Shown in pieces: positions 5,146 through 10,958 of a stretch of DNA of 44,678 nucleotides. The stretch spans positions 1 through 44,678 of IMG/VR virus record IMGVR_UViG_3300009034_000076; one strand, given 5' to 3'. The stretch is from a virus. The notes under the pieces are model-generated. The model was not told the origin of the DNA. It searched no databases and saw only the letters and a list, made by a program, of their open reading frames with translations. A program made the translations under genes and the position numbers. The number at the start of each line of letters is the position of its first letter. Positions within the stretch are counted from its first letter, which is position 1.

Positions 5146-5412
5146 ATGGAGACAAGAATAGAGGTATATGTAAAAAGTAAAGAAAAAGAAAAAGAAAAAA
5201 AAGAGGCTGTTGAGTTTGAAACCGGCGTTTATTCGGTGCAAATCCCGAATGGAGGACGAAGGATACTGGTCGTCCATAAACTTTCTCCCGCTATCCATGT
5301 GATAGATGACGCTGGCCGTATCTACGACATACCCAAACAGGATGCGAACTTGTTCTATCCAAGCATCAAAAAGGTCGACAAATTGACCATTATCGCGGAG
5401 GTGGAGGAATGA
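5146..5412 (+). CDS. Unknown protein, paralogue of 6358-6600
   Basis: 88 residues. A Lys/Glu-rich lead is followed by a conserved body: GVYSV, RRILVVHK, VIDDAGRIY, then an I-x-x-V-D-K-L-T segment ending EVEE. The protein at 6358 shares GxY, RILV, a Lys two residues on, IDxxGxI and the final EV. The pattern suggests a small beta-barrel. Its stop overlaps the next start (ATGA). Confidence 0.6.
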   Translation: METRIEVYVKSKEKEKEKKEAVEFETGVYSVQIPNGGRRILVVHKLSPAIHVIDDAGRIYDIPKQDANLFYPSIKKVDKLTIIAEVEE

Positions 5413-5636
5413 GACCGAAGCTAAAAATACTTCGAGGTGGAATGACGGAAGACATAGCGATGGAGATAGTGGAGGTCGACCCCTGGCGGTTCAAGGTCAG
5501 GAGCACCTCCAACAGACGCAAGTGGCACGAGGTAACGTGGAGGCGGGATAGGACCTTCGCCTGCACCTGCAAGGGATTCAAATACAACGGCGGGAATGAC
5601 AAGCACATTGACGGCGTAAGGGCGATGGTCGAATGA
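5409..5636 (+). CDS. SWIM-like zinc motif protein
   Basis: 75 residues, basic. Near the end it reads FACTCKGFKYNG then NDKH, close to the SWIM motif (CxC, spacer, CxH) but with Lys instead of the third Cys. Upstream strands (WRFKVRSTS, WHEVTWRRD) match the usual SWIM context. SWIM domains bind nucleic acid or protein, so a DNA-linked role is plausible. Coupled by overlap to both neighbours. Confidence 0.5.
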   Translation: MRPKLKILRGGMTEDIAMEIVEVDPWRFKVRSTSNRRKWHEVTWRRDRTFACTCKGFKYNGGNDKHIDGVRAMVE

Positions 5637-5734
5637 TCGGATTTATAGAAGCATTTGTCTTGGGTCTTGGAGCAACATCAGGATATTACGTTGCAACCAT
5701 AGTATATGCCGTCATACGGAAGTTGGTTACATGA
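5633..5734 (+). CDS. Single-span membrane minipeptide
   Basis: 33 residues, mostly one hydrophobic helix (IGFIEAFVLGLGAT through VATIVYAVI) ending RKLVT. Its start overlaps the previous stop and its stop overlaps the next start, so it is translated in a coupled chain. Function unknown. Confidence 0.5.
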   Translation: MIGFIEAFVLGLGATSGYYVATIVYAVIRKLVT

Positions 5735-6039
5735 CTGACCGGAACTTGCGGGGACTCTTCTTCAGAGTCTCCGGCTTCACCCCGGAAGAGACAGACGACA
5801 TAGTCTACAGACAAAAGCAAGTGAAACAGGCATTGGGGCAGCAAAGGGAACGCAGGCGGCAGGAGAAAAAACTTTTAAATATCAGGAAATTTTCAAAGCC
5901 GGCCCCAGGACTGGACGCGGTAATCAAGGCGAAGAAATATATAACAAAAGGAAAAAGGAAAAATAAACCGGAACGGCTGAAAGAGCAAATCCAGTATGGG
6001 CGGGACCTCGCCAAGTGGTGGATGATGCAGCATGAGTGA
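5731..6039 (+). CDS. Basic unknown protein
   Basis: 102 residues with about one third Lys/Arg, including RERRRQEKK and KGKRKNK. The N-terminal segment GLFFRVSGFTPEETDDIVYR could fold as a helix-turn-helix. Probably binds nucleic acid by charge; no family recognised. Overlaps both neighbours by a few bases. Confidence 0.55.
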   Translation: MTDRNLRGLFFRVSGFTPEETDDIVYRQKQVKQALGQQRERRRQEKKLLNIRKFSKPAPGLDAVIKAKKYITKGKRKNKPERLKEQIQYGRDLAKWWMMQHE

Positions 6040-6361
6040 ATATGAATTCTTTTTTGACCCGCGATGGCAATTTAAGCGACCATTGACATATAGTCTGGGA
6101 TTTACGCTTGGAATTAATGATATACATTTAAATATCTATGACATGCATTATCATGCAGAGACAAGAGAAGTTGATTTTGATAATATATTTGCCCAGGGAA
6201 TTTCGCATGAGATACTTCATAACATTTTTAAGAATGTATTTGATGATTTTGTGGCGTATTGCCAGTTCGATAATATTTGTGACAGAAAAAACATTCATTT
6301 TAGACAATGGTTCGGCGGCCTGCCGTGGGTGGTCCGCAGGAAAAAGGAGGAAATAAAATGA
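6032..6361 (+). CDS. Small HExxH protein 3 (putative zinc metallopeptidase)
   Basis: 109 residues. GISHEILH carries HExxH and is followed after 15 residues by FDNICD, nearly the same as FDNIC in protein 2. The first 55 residues are Tyr/His-rich and strand-like. The third copy lies outside the hairpin cassette region, without a module of its own, inside a coupled operon. Likely a cytoplasmic metalloprotein like its paralogues. Confidence 0.62.
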   Translation: MSEYEFFFDPRWQFKRPLTYSLGFTLGINDIHLNIYDMHYHAETREVDFDNIFAQGISHEILHNIFKNVFDDFVAYCQFDNICDRKNIHFRQWFGGLPWVVRRKKEEIK

Positions 6362-6600
6362 AAATAAAAATAAAAGAGAAGAAAAAAAAGATGAAAGAAG
6401 AAGCTGGTGAAAAGATCATAGACGGCATATATCATGCGACACATTTCAGTGCAGATAGGATACTGGTTGCAGCGAAATATCATCAAACCGTATATATAAT
6501 AGACAATAAAGGTATGATACAGCATCGTGACAAATCCGACCTGGAATGGTACAAGAATGTCAGGGAGATAAAGAGTCTGAAGCTGGAATACGAAGTGTAA
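6358..6600 (+). CDS. Unknown protein, paralogue of 5146-5412
   Basis: 80 residues with the same pattern as 5146-5412: Lys-rich lead, GIYHATH, RILVAAK, YIIDNKGMIQ, and a final LEYEV. The ATG at 6358 is 7 bases after GGAGG and overlaps the stop of HExxH protein 3. The two paralogues bracket the 5.4-6.4 kb segment, suggesting a local duplication. Confidence 0.6.
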   Translation: MKIKIKEKKKKMKEEAGEKIIDGIYHATHFSADRILVAAKYHQTVYIIDNKGMIQHRDKSDLEWYKNVREIKSLKLEYEV

Positions 6601-6602
6601 AG

Positions 6603-6956
6603 ATGGACAAAGTGAGCAGGGAGAAGAGGAGCGAGATGATGTCGAAGATAAGGCATGTCTCGAGGATAGAGAGGGTGCCGGAACGGTTGAAAGTACTCCG
6701 TCTAAGACCGCAGCCAAAAGACATATTCGGACATCCGGATTTCGCCAACAAGACGCGGAAGATAGCGCTGTTCATCGACGGGTGCTTCTTCCATGGCTGT
6801 AAGGCCCATTTTAAATGCCCGAAATCCCACCCCGAGTTCTGGATGAAGAAGATAAACCGGAACAGGGCAAGGGACAAGGAGGTGAACGACTACCTCATCA
6901 GTCATGGATGGGCAGTCATAAGGATTTGGGAACACGACTTGAAGGAGATGAAATAG
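6603..6956 (+). CDS. vsr: Vsr-like very-short-patch-repair endonuclease
   Basis: 117 residues. The start MDKVSREKRSEMMSKIRHVS is typical of Vsr. GHPDFAN carries the catalytic Asp, IDGCFFHGCK with the following CP and H residues the zinc and catalytic site, EFW-KI-N--RD the usual central segment, and GWAVIRIWEHDL the closing strand. It ends right after this strand and is shorter than the about 150-residue enzyme of E. coli. Vsr nicks next to T-G mismatches made by deamination of 5-methylcytosine. No cytosine methylase is visible, so it may act with a host enzyme or on other lesions. Start chosen at 6603, after the previous stop. Confidence 0.85.
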   Translation: MDKVSREKRSEMMSKIRHVSRIERVPERLKVLRLRPQPKDIFGHPDFANKTRKIALFIDGCFFHGCKAHFKCPKSHPEFWMKKINRNRARDKEVNDYLISHGWAVIRIWEHDLKEMK

Positions 6957-6958
6957 TC

Positions 6959-7054
6959 ATGATACGAAAAACTTGTGGCAATTGGCAATTTGAGCCTTTT
7001 TATTGTAATAAAGATTGTTATGAGCATCATAAAAATTTAAAGGAGATGAACTAA
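6959..7054 (+). CDS. Zinc-finger-like minipeptide
   Basis: 31 residues with Cys at 6, 17 and 21 and a His pair just after (CNKDCYEHH). GGAGATG lies 8 bases upstream. Probably one zinc site. Function unknown. Confidence 0.45.
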   Translation: MIRKTCGNWQFEPFYCNKDCYEHHKNLKEMN

Positions 7055-7056
7055 TA

Positions 7057-7293
7057 ATGCAATTATGGTATCAAATAAAAAAATTGGGGTTCTTGCCAAT
7101 GGATAAATACTGTCAGCGGTGCAAAATAGGATTAAGACTCCTAAAAAAACATCCATTGCAGGAAAATGAAGCTGTTGTTATATTACCAGAGAAAAATAAC
7201 ATTGGAGGAATAAAAGCTTTTCACATAGCAAGAGTATCAAAGGAAATTTTGAAGGATACCAAAATATATAAGCAACTAAAGGAGATGGAATGA
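7057..7293 (+). CDS. Unknown protein with one CxxC
   Basis: 78 residues. CQRC at residues 19-22 precedes a basic, strand-rich region (AVVILPEKNN, GGIKAFHIARVS). The single pair could bind zinc as a dimer. Close packing with both neighbours, GGAGATG upstream. Confidence 0.5.
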   Translation: MQLWYQIKKLGFLPMDKYCQRCKIGLRLLKKHPLQENEAVVILPEKNNIGGIKAFHIARVSKEILKDTKIYKQLKEME

Positions 7294-7294
7294 A

Positions 7295-7678
7295 ATGAAT
7301 AAAAAAATAGTATCCGATCTATTTATTTTTGAAACCGGGAATGTGCGGTTGAAAACCTGGGTTTGGGGGAACTCCAGATTGAACAACACCAAGCCCCTGT
7401 TTCAGGTGGAACTTCAATACAAAGACGGCAAGATAATCTGGGACAAAGAGTATACGGAAATGCCGTTGACCGTGAGCGACAAACAGGAAATTGAAAATAA
7501 GCTATCATTGTATACCACGAAAATAGAACGTGATGGGCAGGTTTTAAAGCAACTAATTCATGGAGAACTTGTAATGATAGAATGGCTGAGAGAATTTGAC
7601 ATCAATAAATTATATGAAGGAATACTGGCAAACTCAAAACAAGCCATTAATTATTTAATACATAAGATAACGAGATGA
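7295..7678 (+). CDS. Unknown protein
   Basis: 127 residues. First part strand-like (VRLKTWVWGN, FQVELQYKDG), then a Lys/Glu helix and a C-terminal helical stretch. No cysteine pair, no membrane segment, no family recognised. Starts two bases after the previous stop. Confidence 0.55.
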   Translation: MNKKIVSDLFIFETGNVRLKTWVWGNSRLNNTKPLFQVELQYKDGKIIWDKEYTEMPLTVSDKQEIENKLSLYTTKIERDGQVLKQLIHGELVMIEWLREFDINKLYEGILANSKQAINYLIHKITR

Positions 7679-7682
7679 GAAA

Positions 7683-7799
7683 ATGAAAAAGCCAAATAAA
7701 ACTGAAATGAAGAAAAGAATAGAAGCGGGTAATTCATTGTTTTTTCTAAGATACCTAATATATGAGATTGGAGACCAACAGATAACTTCAGAGGGATAA
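7683..7799 (+). CDS. Small helical protein
   Basis: 38 residues: basic start (MKKPNKTEMKKRIEAG), a short hydrophobic helix (SLFFLRYLIYEIG), then a polar tail. GATGAGA upstream serves as ribosome site. It sits directly before thyX. Unknown. Confidence 0.4.
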   Translation: MKKPNKTEMKKRIEAGNSLFFLRYLIYEIGDQQITSEG

Positions 7800-7801
7800 A
7801 A

Positions 7802-8416
7802 ATGGAAAATACATTAGAGCATTATCCGGCAAACTATCTGGACTTGATATACAAGGCGGCCAGGAATTGCTACGGCATAAGGGATGCCTGCGGGACCGAT
7901 AGACAAAAGCAAGACCTGGTGAAATATCTCATATCTAAAGGGCATGAGTCGGTATTGGAGCATATTTGCATATCGATATACTCGAAGGATGTAAGCAGGT
8001 CATTCTTGGCGCAACTGACGAGGCATAGGCTCGTGTCCTATTCGGTGAAGTCCCAGCATTTTGTCAAGCATATCGACTTTAAATACAAGGACCTCGAGGA
8101 TTACGGAAATACTCCAAATCTCAATTTTAGCGAATATAAAAATTTAATGGTGGACATAAATAATTTATATAAGCATTTCATTAGGACCAAGATTCCTCAT
8201 TACATAGCCAGGGAAATTCTCCCGAATGCATGCCTAACTGACATGTTCATTACCGCGAATGCCCGGCAATGGCGCTACATAATCAGGTTGAGGATGACGA
8301 AGAATAATACACCGGAGATACGCAAGTGGGCGTCGGCGATATTGACCGTGTTTCATCAGGCATTGCCTGAGCTGTTCCAGGACATAGTAGACTCCAATGG
8401 GGATGGTGAACAATGA
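7802..8416 (+). CDS. thyX: Flavin-dependent thymidylate synthase ThyX
   Basis: 204 residues. The ThyX signature RHR-x7-S is present as RHRLVSYSVKSQ, preceded by SFLAQLTRHR and followed by FVKH. HESVLEH near residue 50 and the helix REILPNACLTDMF with ARQWRYIIRLR near 150-165 fit the FAD and dUMP sites. It makes dTMP from dUMP with methylene-tetrahydrofolate and reduced FAD. With the MazG-like protein and PolA it would feed viral DNA synthesis. It overlaps the next start (ATGA). Confidence 0.95.
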   Translation: MENTLEHYPANYLDLIYKAARNCYGIRDACGTDRQKQDLVKYLISKGHESVLEHICISIYSKDVSRSFLAQLTRHRLVSYSVKSQHFVKHIDFKYKDLEDYGNTPNLNFSEYKNLMVDINNLYKHFIRTKIPHYIAREILPNACLTDMFITANARQWRYIIRLRMTKNNTPEIRKWASAILTVFHQALPELFQDIVDSNGDGEQ

Positions 8417-8718
8417 ACAGATATTCCATAAGGAAGCACATCGGATGCGGAAGCGTCAAGCCCGGAAACCTGACATATGAGAAGGATGTCATTGAGAATG
8501 TGGTAGTCAACAAGAGGGATGTCAGGAAGTTTGGCGCGGAGGCCAAGATAAAGCAGATTACGAAAAGCCTGTTCAGGTGTGACAAGTGCAATGAACTCAT
8601 CAACATCGTGACCTGCCCGAGCTGGGAGGACTTCGTCTTGAGGGGCAGGATAAGGGTGACTAAGCAGGAGTATTGGCGGATAAAAACAGACAGAAAGAGA
8701 GGAGCGGTAAGACTATGA
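8413..8718 (+). CDS. Zinc-binding unknown protein
   Basis: 101 residues, basic. CDKC near residue 56 and a further Cys in VTCPSW near 68 could hold a metal. The N-terminal half is rich in Lys and Val. It overlaps thyX at its start and a small ORF at its end. Function unknown. Confidence 0.5.
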   Translation: MNRYSIRKHIGCGSVKPGNLTYEKDVIENVVVNKRDVRKFGAEAKIKQITKSLFRCDKCNELINIVTCPSWEDFVLRGRIRVTKQEYWRIKTDRKRGAVRL

Positions 8719-8816
8719 GAATCGATGTATGTTCTAAATATATTAATGTTTTAAATGCTACAGGCATTTACAAATATAGGAAAGTGACATGGTTAAGGAA
8801 TCCATGGAGAGCTTAA
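8715..8816 (+). CDS. Small basic protein
   Basis: 33 residues, MRIDVCSKYINVLNA then Tyr/Lys/Arg-rich with a Trp (KVTWLRNPWRA). Coupled on both sides: the start overlaps the previous stop, and the next ATG follows its stop. Unknown. Confidence 0.45.
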   Translation: MRIDVCSKYINVLNATGIYKYRKVTWLRNPWRA

Positions 8817-9191
8817 ATGACAAAAGGAGACCTCATCTATTGTCATGTCTGTCAAAGTATATCCATAGACAATAATGAACTGAGGATTCAGGACAGCAGA
8901 TTCAATCCATTTTGGAATTACCGTTGCGGGTTCTGCCATGGATTCAAGACCGTCAATGCCTCGCAGTTTCTGGACAGCGGCAAGACTACTTTGATGATAC
9001 CCCTTGGCGTAGACAGGAACCCGGAGACACTGAAAGCATATGGCAGAGGACTTAAGGCAAAGGGCATTATCAAGGAATTCAGAGTCCAATCTATATGTCA
9101 TAGGAGATTTAAGCTATATGAAAGAAGACGTATCAAAAGAGACATATTAAAGGCTCTTAAAATTTGGGGCGAAAAAGAAGACTTTAAATAG
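8817..9191 (+). CDS. Zinc-ribbon protein
   Basis: 124 residues. CHVC (9-12) and CGFC (about 37-40) form a four-Cys zinc ribbon, followed by a basic C-terminal half with RRRIKRD. The last codons, encoding the GEKEDFK end, are also a promoter for the next gene (9166-9196). Probably binds nucleic acid. Confidence 0.6.
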   Translation: MTKGDLIYCHVCQSISIDNNELRIQDSRFNPFWNYRCGFCHGFKTVNASQFLDSGKTTLMIPLGVDRNPETLKAYGRGLKAKGIIKEFRVQSICHRRFKLYERRRIKRDILKALKIWGEKEDFK

Positions 9192-9196
9192 GATGA
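9166..9196 (+). promoter_or_regulatory. Promoter inside the end of gene 8817
   Basis: GGGGCGAAAAAGAAG, one variable base, CTTTAAATAGGATGA: 30 of 31 bases match 35535-35565, which is intergenic. The purine tract fits a BRE and TTTAAATA a TATA box. The box starts 33 bases before the ATG at 9216, so the transcript would be nearly leaderless. The match across coding and non-coding contexts supports promoter function. Confidence 0.65.
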
Positions 9197-9215
9197 GAGA
9201 CAAAGTTAATATCAT

Positions 9216-9602
9216 ATGGAAAATGACGAGTTTTTAAAGATTGTCGAAAACAGACTGATTGTAATTTTAGCCACATTGTCTGAGAAAAATGCGGAATATA
9301 CTCTTGGTGATAATGATAGATTTTCTAATTTCAAGCATAGTGCCAAGATATTTCAATGTTCACCGGAGAAAGCTCTTATTAATTTTTGGGTAAAACATGT
9401 CACTAATGTTCTTGATATGATGGAAGAATTAGATTGTAAATGCGGTGAAGAGGCTTATTGCTTTCCGTCATTTAATCCAGACAAATATATGAAGACTATA
9501 AAAGAAAAAATAGGAGACATAATTAGTTATATGTTAATTTTGGAAGGACTTTTAACGGAAAGATACAAAAGGAATTGTGAATCAAATGACAAAATTCAAT
9601 AA
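9216..9602 (+). CDS. MazG-like / DUF1599-type protein
   Basis: 128 residues, all helical. It reads EKNAEYTLGD, RFSNFKHSA, then WVKHVTNVLDMMEE and a late KEKIGDIISYMLILEGLL. This is the pattern of phage DUF1599-like relatives of the MazG pyrophosphohydrolases, with metal-binding acidic residues in the last helix. It probably hydrolyses or senses (d)NTPs. Start at 9216 fits the promoter at 9166-9196 with almost no leader. Confidence 0.65.
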   Translation: MENDEFLKIVENRLIVILATLSEKNAEYTLGDNDRFSNFKHSAKIFQCSPEKALINFWVKHVTNVLDMMEELDCKCGEEAYCFPSFNPDKYMKTIKEKIGDIISYMLILEGLLTERYKRNCESNDKIQ

Positions 9603-9777
9603 AGGTATAACTCTAGCTATTGCACCTTATAAGACTATAACATTGATGACTACCGAATGTGATAGTTTTGAAGAATGCAACAAAAAATTATTAGAAGAAC
9701 TTAATCGAATGCCAGAAATAAAGAAATTAAATGCATCAGAGATAGAGAAGGTGTTTGGAAATGGCAAAAGGAAATAA
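9586..9777 (+). CDS. Unknown small protein
   Basis: 63 residues from the ATG at 9586 (66 from 9577). An N-terminal strand region (GITLAIAPYKTITLMTT) is followed by an acidic-basic helix (EECNKKLLEELNRM). It overlaps both neighbours by about 16 bases. Unknown. Confidence 0.45.
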   Translation: MTKFNKGITLAIAPYKTITLMTTECDSFEECNKKLLEELNRMPEIKKLNASEIEKVFGNGKRK

Positions 9778-9964
9778 AGCAGTACAGAAAGAAGTAGATT
9801 TAACCATAATCAACAGAAACTTTGATATTATAACACGAACCCTTGATGACATAGCCAACAAATCCGCCCCATTAATGCCTTTAGTTTCCGAGAGCCTTTT
9901 GTTCACGAAAAAGCTCGTCAAGCTTTACAAGGAAGCGTTTAATGCAGGATTGAAAAATAAATAA
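9761..9964 (+). CDS. Small helical protein
   Basis: 67 residues, MAKGNKAVQKEVDL then helices with DIITRTLDDIA and LVKLYKEAFNAGL. No cysteine. I prefer the ATG at 9761 because GAAGG lies about 11 bases upstream. Unknown. Confidence 0.45.
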   Translation: MAKGNKAVQKEVDLTIINRNFDIITRTLDDIANKSAPLMPLVSESLLFTKKLVKLYKEAFNAGLKNK

Positions 9965-9974
9965 GAGATAAATT

Positions 9975-10205
9975 ATGAAAAAAGTTACCAAAGAATATAA
10001 ATGGTTTGATATAGGTCATGAAACATATCGAACTTATGTATTTCCAGGCCTTCAACGAGTAATAATACCAAAACCAAAATTACTCGCAATAAGTAGTAGT
10101 GGGGGTCATAGAATACTTGATGCAAATGATAAATCTCATTACATTCCAGCAGGGTGGCTTCATCTATATTGGGAAACGAATGATAAGACTGCTTTTAGGT
10201 TTTAA
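9975..10205 (+). CDS. Unknown beta-rich small protein
   Basis: 76 residues rich in Tyr, Trp and Gly (GHETYRTYVF, SSSGGHRIL, YIPAGWLHLYWET), resembling a small beta-sandwich. No family recognised. In line with the early operon. Confidence 0.5.
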   Translation: MKKVTKEYKWFDIGHETYRTYVFPGLQRVIIPKPKLLAISSSGGHRILDANDKSHYIPAGWLHLYWETNDKTAFRF

Positions 10206-10222
10206 AAATTGAGAGGTAAAAT

Positions 10223-10594
10223 ATGACACCAACATTTATAACAAATGAAACCGAGGATGAGGAGATTCTGTTCGCCGCCTTTGGCGAAATTAAAAAGAAC
10301 CAAAAACCAGAAAAGTCCCTTCTTATAAAAGAGGAAGGTAATATAACGGGTGTCGTGACCGACATTTCGGATTCGACGACATACAAGAAAATCTATCGTC
10401 TAAAAGTAAAAGGACAGGAGAAAACTGTCGTGGTCCTAGGGACTACCGACCTCAACAATAAGATGGGGTATGGAACAGCCAAGGTATCGCGGCAAGTCAA
10501 GGTCAATGACCTTGTACAGATCACTTTTGATGGCAAAAAGAAAACCGGGAAGGGAAGACCTTTCTACCAATTCACGGTGGGAATCGCCAAATAG
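10223..10594 (+). CDS. OB-fold-like protein, putative ssDNA-binding
   Basis: 123 residues. An acidic lead is followed by strand repeats typical of an OB barrel: NITGVVTDIS, KIYRLKVKGQ, TVVVLGTTD, VNDLVQITFDGK and FYQFTVGI. It lies just upstream of the DNA polymerase. The fold call is by eye. A single-stranded DNA-binding or polymerase accessory role is inferred from fold and position. Confidence 0.5.
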   Translation: MTPTFITNETEDEEILFAAFGEIKKNQKPEKSLLIKEEGNITGVVTDISDSTTYKKIYRLKVKGQEKTVVVLGTTDLNNKMGYGTAKVSRQVKVNDLVQITFDGKKKTGKGRPFYQFTVGIAK

Positions 10595-10626
10595 GAAGGT
10601 TCCCATCCTCCTCACCTCCATATACG

Positions 10627-10668
10627 ATGGCGGCGTGTTCCGACGGGGTTCGACTCCCCGGCCGCCAT
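10627..10668 (+). ncRNA. tRNA-like acceptor/T-arm minihelix
   Basis: ATGGCGGC (10627-10634) pairs perfectly with GCCGCCAT (10661-10668). Inside are a 9-base link and a canonical T arm: stem CGGGG (10644-10648), loop TTCGACT (10649-10655), stem CCCCG (10656-10660). That is the 7+5 bp acceptor/T stack of a tRNA with D and anticodon arms absent. It could be a real minihelix RNA, a decayed tRNA gene, or an attachment-type copy of a host tRNA 3' end; the matching 5' arm argues against the last. Confidence 0.5.
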
Positions 10669-10681
10669 TTCGGCAAGACGG

Positions 10682-10711
10682 TTGTTGGAGCTGGTCTTGT
10701 TAGTCCAACAA
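10682..10711 (+). other. 8-bp hairpin between the two tRNA-like elements
   Basis: TTGTTGGA (10682-10689) and TCCAACAA (10704-10711) form a perfect stem with a 14-base loop. CAAGAC (10674-10679) can also pair with GTCTTG (10694-10699). It may be part of a common precursor with the flanking tRNA-like structures. Confidence 0.35.
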
Positions 10712-10731
10712 GGCATCAGGCCGGTTAACCT

Positions 10732-10822
10732 TTGGTAGAACATTAGGAGTTCATTGACTGTAGCCCTATCCCAAGAAGTACAGAGAGTTTCAATATAATG
10801 GGTTCGATTCCCATCTACCAAA
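10732..10822 (+). tRNA. Compact tRNA-Tyr(GUA)-like gene with possible intron
   Basis: TTGGTAG (10732-10738) pairs with CTACCAA (10815-10821), discriminator A. T arm: ATGGG, loop TTCGATT, CCCAT (10798-10814). Anticodon stem ATTGA (10753-10757) / TCAAT (10790-10794). With a 25-base intron at 10764-10788 between positions 37 and 38, the loop reads CTGTAGT, anticodon GTA. Anticodon CTGTA can pair with TACAG (10779-10783) in the intron. The D arm is reduced (AAC, loop ATTAGGA, GTT) and the usual 8-9 link is missing. The splice bulges are not canonical. Call it tRNA-like; function as tRNA is uncertain. Confidence 0.42.
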
Positions 10823-10823
10823 T

Positions 10824-10910
10824 ATGAACTTAAGAAGACAAATGCTGGAATACATGCCGACCGGAAGCTACCGGGACAACTATACTTTCTATCGGCATCA
10901 TGCCATGTAA
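10824..10910 (+). CDS. Possible 28-residue peptide
   Basis: MNLRRQMLEY followed by a Tyr/Arg-rich segment (GSYRDNYTFYRHH). No clear ribosome site, since the tRNA-like element ends one base upstream. Composition is protein-like, but evidence is thin. Confidence 0.25.
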   Translation: MNLRRQMLEYMPTGSYRDNYTFYRHHAM

Positions 10911-10914
10911 TTAA

Positions 10915-10928
10915 TATTTAAATAGGAT
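10915..10928 (+). promoter_or_regulatory. TATA promoter of the DNA polymerase gene
   Basis: TATTTAAATAGGAT. The TTTAAATAGGAT core (10917-10928) is also at 9183-9194 and 35552-35563. It starts 42 bases before the polymerase ATG, leaving a leader that contains AAAGGGAT as ribosome site. Confidence 0.5.
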
Positions 10929-10958
10929 AAATTATTGTGACATATAAAGGGATATATT

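Noticed and set aside
10649-10668. Viral attachment site (attP) at a tRNA 3' end
   Set aside because: The matching 5' acceptor arm lies right upstream and no integrase gene was found.
10612-10821. Minus-strand 69-residue frame over the tRNA-like elements
   Set aside because: Antisense of strong RNA structures, no start context.
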